From: Eledone cirrhosa
Taxonomy: Eukaryota; Mollusca; Cephalopoda; Octopoda; Eledonidae
NCBI GenBank assembly: GCA_964016885.1
Contig: OZ024742.1
Span: 1,138,236 to 1,202,235, forward strand
Direction of reading: 5' to 3'
DNA: 64,000 nucleotides
This document shows positions 31,393 through 46,084 of the stretch, piece after piece; position 1 is the stretch's first letter, and every line of letters starts with the position of its first letter. The position numbers and the translations under genes were made by a program. Below the pieces are notes generated by a model. The model saw only the letters and a program-made list of their open reading frames with translations. It did no database searches and was not told the origin of the DNA.

Positions 31393-34300
31393 TACTGTAG
31401 AGCTATAGATAAAACTAGGCTCACATCAACATTACTGTACAGCTAGAGATAAAACTAGGCTCACATCAACATTACTGTAGAGCTAGAGATAAAACTAGGC
31501 TCACATCAACATTCCTGTTGAGCTAGAGATAAAACTAGGCTCACATCAACATTACTATAGAGCTAGAGAAAAAACTAGGCTCACATCAACATTACTGTAG
31601 AACTAGAGATAAAACTAGTCTCACAACAACATTACTGTACAGCTAGAGATAAAAGTAGGCTCACATCAACATTACTGTAGAGCTAGACATAAAACTAGGC
31701 TCATATCAACATTACTGTAGAGCTAGAGATAAAACTAGGCTCACATCAACATTACTGTACAGCTAGAGATAAAACTAGGCTCACAACATTACTGTACAGC
31801 TAGAGATAAAACAAGGCTCACATCAACATTACTGTACAGCTAGAGATAAAACTAGACTCATATAAACATTACTGTACAGCTAGAGATACAACTAGACTCA
31901 CGTCAACATTACTGTACCGCTAGAGATAAAATTAGGCTCACATCAACATTACTGTACCGCTAGAGATAAAACTAGGCTCACATCAACATTACTGTACCGC
32001 TAGAGATAAAACTAGGCTCACATCAACATTACTGTAGAGCTAGAGATAAAACTAGGCTCACATCAACATTACTGTAGAGCTAGAGATAAAACTAGGCTCA
32101 CATCAACATTACTATAGAGCTAGACATAAAACTAGGCTCACATCAACATTACTGTAGAGCTATAGATAAAACTAGGCGCACATCAACATTACTGTAGAGC
32201 TATAGATAAAACTAGGCTCACATCAACATTACTGTACAGATAGAGATAAAACTAGGCTCACATCAACATTACTGTACAGCTAGAGATAAAACTAGGCTCA
32301 CATCAACATTACTGTAGAGCTAGAGATAAAACTAGGCTGACATCAACATTACTGTAGAGCTAGAGATAAAACTAGGCTCACATCAACATTACTGTAGAGC
32401 TATAGATAAAACTAGGCTCACATCAACATTACTGTATAGCTATAGATAAAACTAGGCTCACAACAACATTACTGTAGAGCTATAGATAAGACTAGGCTCA
32501 CATCAACATTACTGTATAGCTATAGATAAAACTAGGCTCACAACAACATTACTGTAGAGCTATAGATAAAACTAGGCTCACATCAACATTACTGTCGAGA
32601 TAGAGATAAAACTAGGCTCACATCAACATTACTGTAGAGCTATAGATAAAGCTAGGCTCACAACAATATTAATATAGAGCTATAGATAAAGCTAGGCTCA
32701 CAAAAACATTACTGTACAACTAGAGATAAAACTACGCTCACAACATTACTGTAGAGCTAGAGATAAAACTAGGCTCACAACATTACTGTAGAGCTAGAGA
32801 TAAAACTAGGCTCACATGAACATCACTGTAGAGCCGGAGATAAAACAAGGCTCACAACAACATTACTGTACAGCTATAGATAAAACTAGGCTCACATCAA
32901 CATTACTGTACAGCTAGAGATAAAAGTAGGCTCACATCAACATTACTGTAGAGCTAGAGATAAAAGTAGGCTCACATCAACATTACTGTAGAGCTAGACA
33001 TAAAACTAGGCTCATATCAACATTACTGTAGAGCTAGAGATAAAACTAGGCTCACATCAACATTACTGTACAGCTAGAGATTAAACTAGGCTCACAACAT
33101 TACTGTACAGCTAGAGATAAAACAAGGCTCACATCAACATTACTGTACAGCTAGAGATAAAACTAGACTCATATAAACATTACTGTACAGCTAGAGATAC
33201 AACTAGACTCACGTCAACATTACTGTACCGCTAGAGATAAAATTAGGCTCACATCAACATTACTGTACCGCTAGAGATAAAACTAGGCTCACATCAACAT
33301 TACTGTACCGCTAGAGATAAAACTAGGCTCACATCAACATTACTGTACAGCTAGAGACGAAACTAGGCTCACAACAACATTACTGTACAACTAAAGATAA
33401 AACTAGGCTCACATCATCATTACTGTACAGCTAGAGATAAAACTAGGTTCACATCAACATTACTGTAGAGCTAGAGATAAAACTAGGTTCATATCAACTT
33501 TACTGTACAGCTAGGGATAAAACTAGGCTCACATTCACATTACTGTACAGCTAGAGATAAAACTAGGCTCACTACAACATTACTGTACAGCCAGAGATAA
33601 AACTAGGCTCACATCAATATTACTGTAGGGCTACAGATAAAACTAGGCTCACATCAACATTACTGTACAGCAACATTACTGTAGAGCTAGAGATAAAACT
33701 AGGCTCACAACAACATTACTGTAGAGCTAGAGTTAAAACTAGGCTCACAACAACATTACTGTAGAGCTAGAGATAAAACTAGGCTCACATCAACGTTACT
33801 GTAGAGCTAGATAAAAGTAGGCTCACATCAACATTACTGTAAAGCTAGAGATGAAACTAGGCTCACATCAACATTACTGTAGAGCTAGGGATGAAACTAG
33901 GCTCACAACAACATTACGGTAGAGCTAGAGATAAAACTAAGCTCACATCAACATTACTGTATAGCTAGAGATAAAACTAGGCTCACATCAACATTAGTGT
34001 AGAGCTAGAGATAAAACTAGGCTCACATCAACATTACTGTAGAGCTAGAGATAAAACTAGGCTCACATCAACACTACTGTACAGCAAGATATAAAACTAG
34101 GCTCACATCAACATTACTGTAGAGCTAGAGATAAAACTAGGCTCACATCAACATTACTGTAGAGCTAGAGATAAAACTAGGCTCACATCAACATTACTAT
34201 AGAGCTAGACATAAAACTAGGCTCACATCAACATTACTGTAGAGCTATAGATAAAACTAGGCGCACATCAACATTACTGTAGAGCTATAGATAAAACTAG

Positions 34301-36260
34301 GCTCACATCAACATTACTGTACAGCTAGAGATAAAACTAGGCTCACATCAACATTACTGTAGAGCTAGAGATAAAACTAGGCTCACATCAACATTCCTGT
34401 TGAGCTAGAGATAAAACTAGGCTCACATCAACATTACTATAGAGCTAGAGAAAAAACTAGGCTCACATCAACATTACTGTAGAACTAGAGATAAAACTAG
34501 TCTCACAACAACATTACTGTACAGCTAGAGATAAAAGTAGGCTCACATCAACATTACTGTAGAGCTAGACATAAAACTAGGCTCATATCAACATTACTGT
34601 AGAGCTAGAGATAAAACTAGGCTCACATCAACATTACTGTACAGCTAGAGATAAAACTAGGCTCACAACATTACTGTACAGCTAGAGATAAAACAAGGCT
34701 CACATCAACATTACTGTACAGCTAGAGATAAAACTAGACTCATATAAACATTACTGTACAGCTAGAGATACAACTAGACTCACGTCAACATTACTGTACC
34801 GCTAGAGATAAAATTAGGCTCACATCAACATTACTGTACCGCTAGAGATAAAACTAGGCTCACATCAACATTACTGTACCGCTAGAGATAAAACTAGGCT
34901 CACATCAACATTACTGTAGAGCTAGAGATAAAACTAGGCTCACATCAACATTACTGTAGAGCTAGAGATAAAACTAGGCTCACATCAACATTACTATAGA
35001 GCTAGACATAAAACTAGGCTCACATCAACATTACTGTAGAGCTATAGATAAAACTAGGCGCACATCAACATTACTGTAGAGCTATAGATAAAACTAGGCT
35101 CACATCAACATTACTGTACAGATAGAGATAAAACTAGGCTCACATCAACATTACTGTACAGCTAGAGATAAAACTAGGCTCACATCAACATTACTGTAGA
35201 GCTAGAGATAAAACTAGGCTGACATCAACATTACTGTAGAGCTAGAGATAAAACTAGGCTCACATCAACATTACTGTAGAGCTATAGATAAAACTAGGCT
35301 CACATCAACATTACTGTATAGCTATAGATAAAACTAGGCTCACAACAACATTACTGTAGAGCTATAGATAAGACTAGGCTCACATCAACATTACTGTATA
35401 GCTATAGATAAAACTAGGCTCACAACAACATTACTGTAGAGCTATAGATAAAACTAGGCTCACATCAACATTACTGTCGAGATAGAGATAAAACTAGGCT
35501 CACATCAACATTACTGTAGAGCTATAGATAAAGCTAGGCTCACAACAATATTAATATAGAGCTATAGATAAAGCTAGGCTCACAAAAACATTACTGTACA
35601 ACTAGAGATAAAACTACGCTCACAACATTACTGTAGAGCTAGAGATAAAACTAGGCTCACAACATTACTGTAGAGCTAGAGATAAAACTAGGCTCACATG
35701 AACATCACTGTAGAGCCGGAGATAAAACAAGGCTCACAACAACATTACTGTACAGCTATAGATAAAACTAGGCTCACATCAACATTACTGTACAGCTAGA
35801 GATAAAAGTAGGCTCACATCAACATTACTGTAGAGCTAGAGATAAAAGTAGGCTCACATCAACATTACTGTAGAGCTAGACATAAAACTAGGCTCATATC
35901 AACATTACTGTAGAGCTAGAGATAAAACTAGGCTCACATCAACATTACTGTACAGCTAGAGATAAAACTAGGCTCACAACATTACTGTACAGCTAGAGAT
36001 AAAACAAGGCTCACATCAACATTACTGTACAGCTAGAGATAAAACTAGACTCATATAAACATTACTGTACAGCTAGAGATACAACTAGACTCACGTCAAC
36101 ATTACTGTACCGCTAGAGATAAAATTAGGCTCACATCAACATTACTGTACCGCTAGAGATAAAACTAGGCTCACATCAACATTACTGTACCGCTAGAGAT
36201 AAAACTAGGCTCACATCAACATTACTGTACAGCTAGAGACAAAACTAGGCTCACAACAAC
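29875..36260 (+). repeat. Higher-order repeat, 2,882-bp unit in 2.2 copies
   Basis: Constant 2,882-bp offset: GAGACGAAAC at 30,474 and 33,356, with a third at 36,238 that reads GACA; GGCGCACATC core at 31,381 and 34,263, and again at 32,178 and 35,060; CACAAAAACA at 32,699 and 35,581. Units are about 29,875-32,756 and 32,757-35,638, with a partial third to about 36,260. After that the offset drops to 2,842, the loss of one 40-bp monomer. The unit overlaps the right part of the second 3,959-bp unit. Confidence 0.85.
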
Positions 36261-37839
36261 ATTACTGTACAGCTAGAGATAAAACTAGGTTCACATCAAC
36301 ATTACTGTAGAGCTAGAGATAAAACTAGGTTCATATCAACTTTACTGTACAGCTAGGGATAAAACTAGGCTCACATTCACATTACTGTACAGCTAGAGAT
36401 AAAACTAGGCTCACTACAACATTACTGTACAGCCAGAGATAAAACTAGGCTCACATCAACATTACTGTAGGGCTAGAGATAAAACTAGGCTCACATCAAC
36501 ATTACTGTACAGCTATAGATAAAACTAGGCTCACAACAACATTACTGTAGAGCTAGAGATAAAACTAGGCTCACAACAACATTACTGTAGAGCTAGAGTT
36601 AAAACTAGGCTCACAACAACATTACTGTAGAGCTAGAGATAAAACTAGGCTCACATCAACGTTACTGTAGAGCTAGATAAAAGTAGGCTCACATCAACAT
36701 TACTGTAGAGCTAGGGATGAAACTAGGCTCACAACAACATTACGGTAGAGCTAGAGATAAAACTAAGCTCACATCAACATTACTGTATAGCTAGAGATAA
36801 AACTAGGCTCACATCAACATTAGTGTAGAGCTAGAGATAAAACTAGGCTCACATCAACATTACTGTAGAGCTAGAGATAAAACTAGGCTCACATCAACAC
36901 TACCGTACAGCAAGATATAAAACTAGGCTCACATCAACATTACTGTAGAGCTAGAGATAAAACTAGACTCACATCAACATTACTGTACAGCTAGATATAA
37001 AACTAGGCTCACATCAACATTACTGTAGAGCTAGAGATAAAACTAGGCTCACATCAACATTACTATAGAGCTAGACATAAAACTAGGCTCACATCAACAT
37101 TACTGTAGAGCTATAGATAAAACTAGCTGCACATCAACATTACTGTAGAGCTATAGATAAAACTAGGCTCACATCAACATTACTGTACAGCTAGAGATAA
37201 AACTAGGCTCACATCAACATTACTGTAGAGCTAGAGATAAAACTAGGCTCACATCAACATTCCTGTTGAGCTAGAGATAAAACTAGGCTCACATCAACAT
37301 TACTATAGAGCTAGAGATAAAACTAGGCTCACATCAACATTACTGTAGAACTAGAGATAAAACTAGTCTCACAACAACATTACTGTACAGCCAGAGATAA
37401 AGCTAGGCTCACATCAACATTACTGTAGTGCTAGAGATAAAACTAGGCTCACAACAACATTACTGTACAGCTAGAGATAAAACTAGGCTCACATCAACAT
37501 TACTGTACAGCTAGAGATAAAACTAGGCTCACATCAACATTACTGTAGAGCTAGAGATAAAACTAGGCTGACATCAACATTACTGTAGAGCTAGAGATAA
37601 AACTAGGCTCACATCAACATTACTGTAGAGATATAGATAAAACTAGGCTCACATCAACATTACTGTATAGGTATAGATAAAACTAGGCTCACAACAACAT
37701 TACTGTAGAGCTATAGATAAGACTAGGCTCACATCAACATTACTGTATAGCTATAGATAAAACTAGGCTCACAACAACATTACTGTAGAGCTATAGATAA
37801 AACTAGGCTCACATCAACATTACTGTCGAGATAGAGATA

Positions 37840-40800
37840 AAACTAGGCTCACAACAACATTACTGTACAATTAGAGATAAAACTAGGCTCACAACATTAC
37901 TGTAGAGCTAGAGATAAAACTAGGCTCACATGAACATCACTGTAGAGCCGGAGATAAAACAAGGCTCACAACAACATTACGGTACAACTAGAGATAAAAC
38001 TAGGCTCACATCAATATTAATATAGAGCTATAGATAAAGCTAGGCTCACAACAACATTACTGTACAACTAGAGATAAAACTAGGCTCACAACATTACTGT
38101 AGAGCTAGAGATAAAACTAGGCTCACATGAACATCACTGTAGAGCCGGAGATAAAACAAGGCTCACAACAACATTACTGTACAGCTATAGATAAAACTAG
38201 GCTCACATCAACATTACTGTAGAGCTAGAGATAAAACTAGGCTCACATCAACATTACTGTAGAGCTATAGATAAAACTAGGCTCACATCAACATTACTGT
38301 ATAGCTAAAGATAAAACTAGGCTCACAACAAAATTACTGTAGAGCTATAGATAAGACTAGGCTCACATCAACATTACTGTATAGCTATAGATAAAACTAG
38401 GCTCACAACAACATTACTGTAGAGCTATAGATAAAACTAGGCTCACATCAACATTACTGTCGAGATAGAGATAAAACTAGGCTCACATCAACATTACTGT
38501 AGAGCTATAGATAAAGCAAGGCTCACAACAACATTACTGTACAATTAGAGATAAAACTAGGCTCACAACATTACTGTAGAGCTAGAGATAAAACTAGGCT
38601 CACATGAACATCACTGTAGAGCCGGAGATAAAACAAGGCTCACAACAACATTACGGTACAACTAGAGATAAAACTAGGCTCACATCAATATTAATATAGA
38701 GCTATAGATAAAGCTAGGCTCACAACAACATTACTGTACAACTAGAGATAAAACTAGGCTCACAACAACATTACTGTAGAGCTATAGATAAAACTAGGCT
38801 CACATCAACATTACTGTAAAGCTAGAGGTGAAACTAGGCTCACATCAACATTACTGTAGAGCTAGAGATAAAACTAGGCTCACATCAACATTACTGTAGA
38901 GCTAGAGATAAAACTTGGCTCACAACAACATTACTGTAGAGCTAGAGATAAAACTAGGCTCACAACAACATTACTGTAGAGCTAGAGTTAAAACTAGGCT
39001 CACAACAACATTACTGTAGAGCTAGAGATAAAACTAGGCTCACATCAACGTTACTGTAGAGCTAGATAAAAGTAGGCTCACATCAACATTACTGTAAAGC
39101 TAGAGATGAAACTAGGCTCACATCAACATTACTGTAGAGCTAGGGATGAAACTAGGCTCACAACAACATTACAGTAGAGCTAGAGATAAAACTAAGCTCA
39201 CATCAACATTACTGTATAGCTATAGATAAAACTAGGCTCACAACAACATTACTGTAGAGCTAGAGTTAAAACTAGGCTCACAACAACATTACTGAAGAGC
39301 TAGAGATAAAACTAGGCTCACAACAACATTACTGTAGAGCTAGAGTTAAAACTAGGCTCACAACAACATTACTGTAGAGCTAGAGATAAAACTAGGCTCA
39401 CATCAACGTTACTGTAGAGCTAGATAAAAGTAGGCTCACATCAACATTACTGTAAAGCTAGAGATGAAACTAGGCTCACATCAACATTACTGTATAGCTA
39501 TAGATAAAACTAGGCTCACAACAACATTACTGAAGAGCTAGAGATACAACTAGGCTCACATCAACATTACTGTAGAGCTAGAGATAAATCTAGGCTCACA
39601 TCAACATTACTGTAGAGCTAGAGATAAAACTAGGCTCACATCAACATTACTGTAGAGCTAGAGATAAAACTAGGCTCCCATCAACATTACTGTAGAGCTA
39701 GAGATAAAACTAGGCTCACATCAACATTACTGTAGAGCTAGACATAAAACTAGGATCACATCAACATTACTGTAGAGCTCGAGATAAAACTAGGCTCACA
39801 TCAACATTACTGTAGAGCTAGAGATGAAACTAGGCTCACATCAACATTACTGTAGAGCTAGGGATGAAACTAGGCTCACAACAACATTACGGTAGAGCTA
39901 GAGATAAAACTAGGCTCACATCAACATTACTGTAGAGCTAGACATAAAACTAGGATCACATCAACATTACTGTAGAGCTAGAGATAACACTAGGCTCACA
40001 TCAACATTACTGTAAAGCTAGAGATGAAACTAGGCTCCCATCAACATTATTGTAGAGCTAGAGATAAAACTAGGCTCACATCAACATTACTGTAGAGCTA
40101 GAGATAAAACTAGGCTCACAACATTACTGTAAAGCTAGAGACAAAACTAGGCTCACATTCACATTACTGTACAGCTAGAGATAAACTAGGCTCACAACAA
40201 CATTACTGTACAGCCAGAGATAAAACTAGGCTCACATCAACATTACTGTAGAGCTATAGATAAGACTAGGCTCACATCAACATTACTGTATAGCTATAGA
40301 TAAAACTAGGCTCACAACAACATTACTGTAGAGCTATAGATAAAACTAGGCTCACATCAACATTACTGTCGAGATAGAGATAAAACTAGGCTCACATCAA
40401 CATTACTGTAGAGCTATAGATAAAGCTAGGCTCACAACAACATTACTGTACAATTAGAGATAAAACTAGGCTCACAACATTACTGTAGAGCTAGAGATAA
40501 AACTAGGCTCACATGAACATCACTGTAGAGCCGGAGATAAAACAAGGCTCACAACAACATTACGGTACAACTAGAGATAAAACTAGGCTCACATCAATAT
40601 TAATATAGAGCTATAGATAAAGCTAGGCTCACAACAACATTACTGTACAACTAGAGATAAAACTAGGCTCACAACATTACTGTAGAGCTAGAGATAAAAC
40701 TAGGCTCACATGAACATCACTGTAGAGCCGGAGATAAAACAAGGCTCACAACAACATTACTGTACAGCTATAGATAAAACTAGGCTCACATCAACATTAC

Positions 40801-42820
40801 TGTAGAGCTAGAGATAAAACTAGGCACACATCAACATTACTGTAGAGCTATAGATAAAACTAGGCTCACATCAACATTACTGTATAGCCATAGATAAAAC
40901 TAGGCTCACAACAACATTACTGTAGAGGTATAGATAAGACTAGGCTCACATCAACATTACTGTATAGCTATAGATAAAACTAGGCTCACAACAACATTAC
41001 TGTAGAGCTATAGATAAAACTAGGCTCACATCAACATTACTGTCGAGATAGAGATAAAACTAGGCTCACATCAACATTACTGTAGAGCTATAGATAAAGC
41101 TAGGCTCACAACAACATTACTGTACAATTAGAGATAAAACTAGGCTCACAACATTACTGTAGAGCTAGAGATAAAACTAGGCTCACATGAACATCACTGT
41201 AGAGCCGGAGATAAAACAAGGCTCACACCAACATTACGGTACAACTAGAGATAAAACTAGGCTCACATCAATATTAATATAGAGCTATAGATAAAGCTAG
41301 GCTCACAACAACATTACTGTACAACTAGAGATAAAACTAGGCTCACAACAACATTACTGTAGAGCTATAGATAAAACTAGGCTCACATCAACATTACTGT
41401 AAAGCTAGAGGTGAAACTAGGCTTACATCAACATTACTGTAGAGCTAGAGATAAAACTAGGCTCACATCAACATTACTGTAGAGCTAGAGATAAAACTTG
41501 GCTCACAACAACATTACTGTAGAGCTAGAGATAAAACTAGACTCACAACAACATTACTGTAGAGCTAGAGTTAAAACTAGGCTCACAACAACATTACTGT
41601 AGAGCTAGAGATAAAACTAGGCTCACATCAACGTTACTGTAGAGCTAGATAAAAGTAGGCTCACATCAACATTACTGTAAAGCTAGAGATGAAACTAGGC
41701 TCACATCAACATTACTGTAGAGCTAGGGATGAAACTAGGCTCACAACAACATTACAGTAGAGCTAGAGATAAAACTAAGCTCACATCAACATTACTGTAT
41801 AGCTATAGATAAAACTAGGCTCACAACAACATTACTGTAGAGCTAGAGTTAAAACTAGGCTCACAACAACATTACTGAAGAGCTAGAGATAAAACTAGGC
41901 TCACAACAACATTACTGTAGAGCTAGAGTTAAAACTAGGCTCACAACAACATTACTGTAGAGCTAGAGATAAAACTAGGCTCACATCAACGTTACTGTAG
42001 AGCTAGATAAAAGTAGGCTCACATCAACATTACTGTAAAGCTAGAGATGAAACTAGGCTCACATCAACATTACTGTATAGCTATAGATAAAACTAGGCTC
42101 ACAACAACATTACTGAAGAGCTAGAGATACAACTAGGCTCACATCAACATTACTGTAGAGCTAGAGATAAATCTAGGCTCACATCAACATTACTGTAGAG
42201 CTAGAGATAAAACTAGGCTCACATCAACATTACTGTAGAGCTAGAGATAAAACTAGGCTCCCATCAACATTACTGTAGAGCTAGAGATAAAACTAGGCTC
42301 ACATCAACATTACTGTAGAGCTAGACATAAAACTAGGATCACATCAACATTACTGTAGAGCTAGAGATGAAACTAGGCTCACATCAACATTACTGTAGAG
42401 CTAGGGATGAAACTAGGCTCACAACAACATTACGGTAGAGCTAGAGATAAAACTAGGCTCACATCAACATTACTGTAGAGCTAGACATAAAACTAGGATC
42501 ACATCAACATTACTGTAGAGCTAGAGATAACACTAGGCTCACATCAACATTACTGTAAAGCTAGAGATGAAACTAGGCTCCCATCAACATTATTGTAGAG
42601 CTAGAGATAAAACTACTCACATCAACATTACTGTAGAGCTAGAGATAAAACTAGGCTCACATCAACATTACTGTAGAGCTAGAGATAAAACTAGGCTCAC
42701 AACATTACTGTAAAGCTAGAGACAAAACTAGGCTCACATTCACATTACTGTACAGCTAGAGATAAACTAGGCTCACAACAACATTACTGTACAGCCAGAG
42801 ATAAAACTAGGCTCACATCA
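37840..42820 (+). repeat. Higher-order repeat, offset 2,583 bp (two copies)
   Basis: About 37,840-40,240 matches about 40,420-42,820. GAGGTGAAAC is at 38,825 and 41,408, and AAACTTGG is at 38,911 and 41,494, both 2,583 bp apart. By the ATAACACTAG variant (39,984 and 42,527) the offset is 2,543, one monomer shorter. The second copy also has a partial monomer reading AAAACTACTCACATC near 42,610. Confidence 0.82.
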
Positions 42821-45800
42821 ACATTACTGTATAGCTAGAGATAAAACTAGGCTCACAACAACATTACTGTAGAGCTACAGATGAAACTAGGCTCACATCA
42901 ACATTACTGTAGAGCTAGGGATGAAACTAGGCTCACAACAACATTACGGTAGAGTTAGAGATAAAACTAGGCTCCCATCAACATTACTGTAGAGCTAGAG
43001 ATGAAACTAGGCTCACAACAACATTACTGTAGACCTAGAGATAAAACTAGGCTCACATCAACATTACTGTATAGCTAGAGATAAAACTAGGCTCACGTCA
43101 ACATTCCTGTAGAGCTAGAGATAAAACTAGGCTCACATCAACATTACTGTAGAGCTAGAGATAAAACTAGGCTCACATCAACATTACTGTATAGCTATAG
43201 ATAAAACTAGGCTCACAACAACATTACTGTAGAGCTAGAGATAAAACTAGGCTCACAACAACATTACTGAAGAGCTAGAGATACAACTAGGCTCACATCA
43301 ACATTACTGTAGAGCTAGAGATAAATCTAGGCTCACAACAACATTACTGTAAAGCTAGAGATAAAACTAGGCTCACATCAACATTACTGTAGAGCTAGAG
43401 ATAAAACTAGGCTCACATCAACATTACTGTGGAGCTAGAGATAAAACTAGGCTCACATCAACGTTACTGTATAGCTAGAGATAAAACTAGGCTCACATCA
43501 ACATTACTGTAGAGCTAGAGATAAAACTAGGCTCACATCAACATTACTGTAGAGCTAGACATAAAACTAGTCTCACATCAACATTACTGTAGAGCTAGAG
43601 AGAAAACTAGGCTCACATCAACATTACTGTAGAGCTAGAGAAAGAACTAGGCTCCCATCAACATTACTGTAGAGCTAGAGATAAAACTAGGCTCACATCA
43701 ACATTACTGTACAGCTAGAGATAAAACTAGGCTCACATCAACATTACTGTAGAGCTAGAGATAAAACTAGGCTCACAACATTACTGTAAAGCTAGAGACA
43801 AAACTAGGCTCACATTCACATTACTGTACAGCTAGAGATAAACTCGGCTCACAACAACATTACTGTAGAGCTAGAGATGAAACTAGGCTCACATCAACAT
43901 TACTGTAGAGCTAGGGATGAAACTAGGCTCACAACAACATTACGGTAGAGCTAGAGATAAAACTAGGCTCACATCAACATTACTGTAGAGCTAGAGATAA
44001 AACTAGGATCACATCAATATTACTGTAGAGCTAGAGATAACACTAGGCTCACATCAACATTACTGTAAAGCTAGAGATGAAACTAGGCTCCCATCAACAT
44101 TATTCTAGAGCTAGAGATAAAACTAGGCTCACATCAACATTACTGTAGAGCTAGAGATAAAACTAGGCTCACATCAACATTACTGTAGAGCTAGAGATAA
44201 AACTAGGCTCACAACATTACTGTAAAGCCAGAGACAAAACTAGGCTCACATTCACATTACTGTACAGCTAGAGATAAACTAGGCTCACAACAACATTACT
44301 GTACAGCCAGAGATAAAACTAGGCTCACATCAACATTACTGTATAGCTAGAGATAAAACTAGGCTCACAACAACATTACTGTAGAGCTACAGATGAAACT
44401 AGGCTCACATCAACATTACTGTAGAGCTAGAGATGAAACTAGGCTCACAACAACATTACGGTAGAGCTAGAGATAAAACTAGGCTCACATCAACATTACT
44501 GTAGAGCTAGAGATGAAACTAGGCTCACATCAACATTACTGTATAGCTAGAGATAAAACTAGGCTCACATCAACATTACTGTATAGCTATAGATAAAACT
44601 AGGCTCACAACAACATTACTGTAGAGCTAGAGATAAAACTAGACTCACAACAACATTACTGAAGAGCTAGAGATACAACTAGGCTCACATCAACATTACT
44701 GTAGAGCTAGAGATAAATCTAGGCTCACAACAACATTACTGTAAAGCTAGAGATAAAACTAGGCTCACATCAACATTACTGTAGAGCTAGAGATAAAACT
44801 AGGCTCACAACAACATTACTGTACAGCCAGAGATAAAGCTAGGCTCACATCAACATTACTCTAGTGCTAGAGATAAAACTAGGCTCACAACAACATTACT
44901 GTACAGCTAGAGATAAAACTAGGCTCACATCAACATTACTGTACAGCTAGAGATAAAACTAGGCTCAGATCAACATTACTGTAGAGCTAGAGATAAAACT
45001 AGGCACGCATCAACATTACTGTAGAGCTAGAGATAAAACTAGGCTCACATCAACATTACTGTATAGCTAGAGATAAAACTAGGCTCACATCAACACTACT
45101 GTAGAGCTAGACATAAAACTAGGCTCACATCAACATTACTGTAAAGCTAGAGATAAAACTAGGCTCACATCAACATTACTGTAGAGCTAGAGATGAAACT
45201 AGGCTCACATCAACATTACTGTAGAGCTAGAGCTGAAACTAGGCTCACATCAACATTACTGTAGAGTTAGAGATAAAACTAGGCTCACATGAATATCACT
45301 GTAGAGCCGGAGATAAAACAAGGCTCACATCAACATTACTGTATAGCTAGAGATAAAACTAGGCTCACATCAACATTACTGTAGAGCTAGAAATAAAACT
45401 AGGCTCACAACATTACTGTAAAGCTAGAGACAAAACTAGGCTCACATTCACATTACTGTACAGCTAGAGATAAACTAGGCTCACAACAACATTACTATAA
45501 AGCTAGAGATAAAACTAGGCTCACATCAACATTACTGTAGAGCTAGAGATGAAACTAGGCTCACATCAAGATTACTGTAGAGCTAGGGATGAAACTAGGC
45601 TCACAACAACATTACTCTAGAGCTAGAGATAAAACTAGGCTCACATCAACATTACGGTAGAGCTAGAGATGAAACTAGGCTCACAACAACATTACTGTAG
45701 AGCTAGAGATAAAACTAGGCTCACATCAACATTACTGTATAGCTAGAGATAAAACTAGGCTCACATCAACATTCCTGTAGAGCTAGAGATAAAACTAGGC

Positions 45801-46084
45801 TCACATCAACATTACTATAGAGCTAGAGATAAAACTAGGCTCACAACAACATTACTGTACAGCCAGAGATAAAGCTAGGCTCACATCAACATTACTATAA
45901 AGCTAGAGATAAAACTAGGCTCACATCAACATTACTGTAGAGCTAGAGATGAAACTAGGCTCACAACAACATTACGGTAGAGCTAGAGATAAAACTAGGC
46001 TCACATCAACATTACGGTAGAGCTAGAGATGAAACTAGGCTCACAACAACATTACTGTAGAGCTAGAGATAAAACTAGGCTCAC

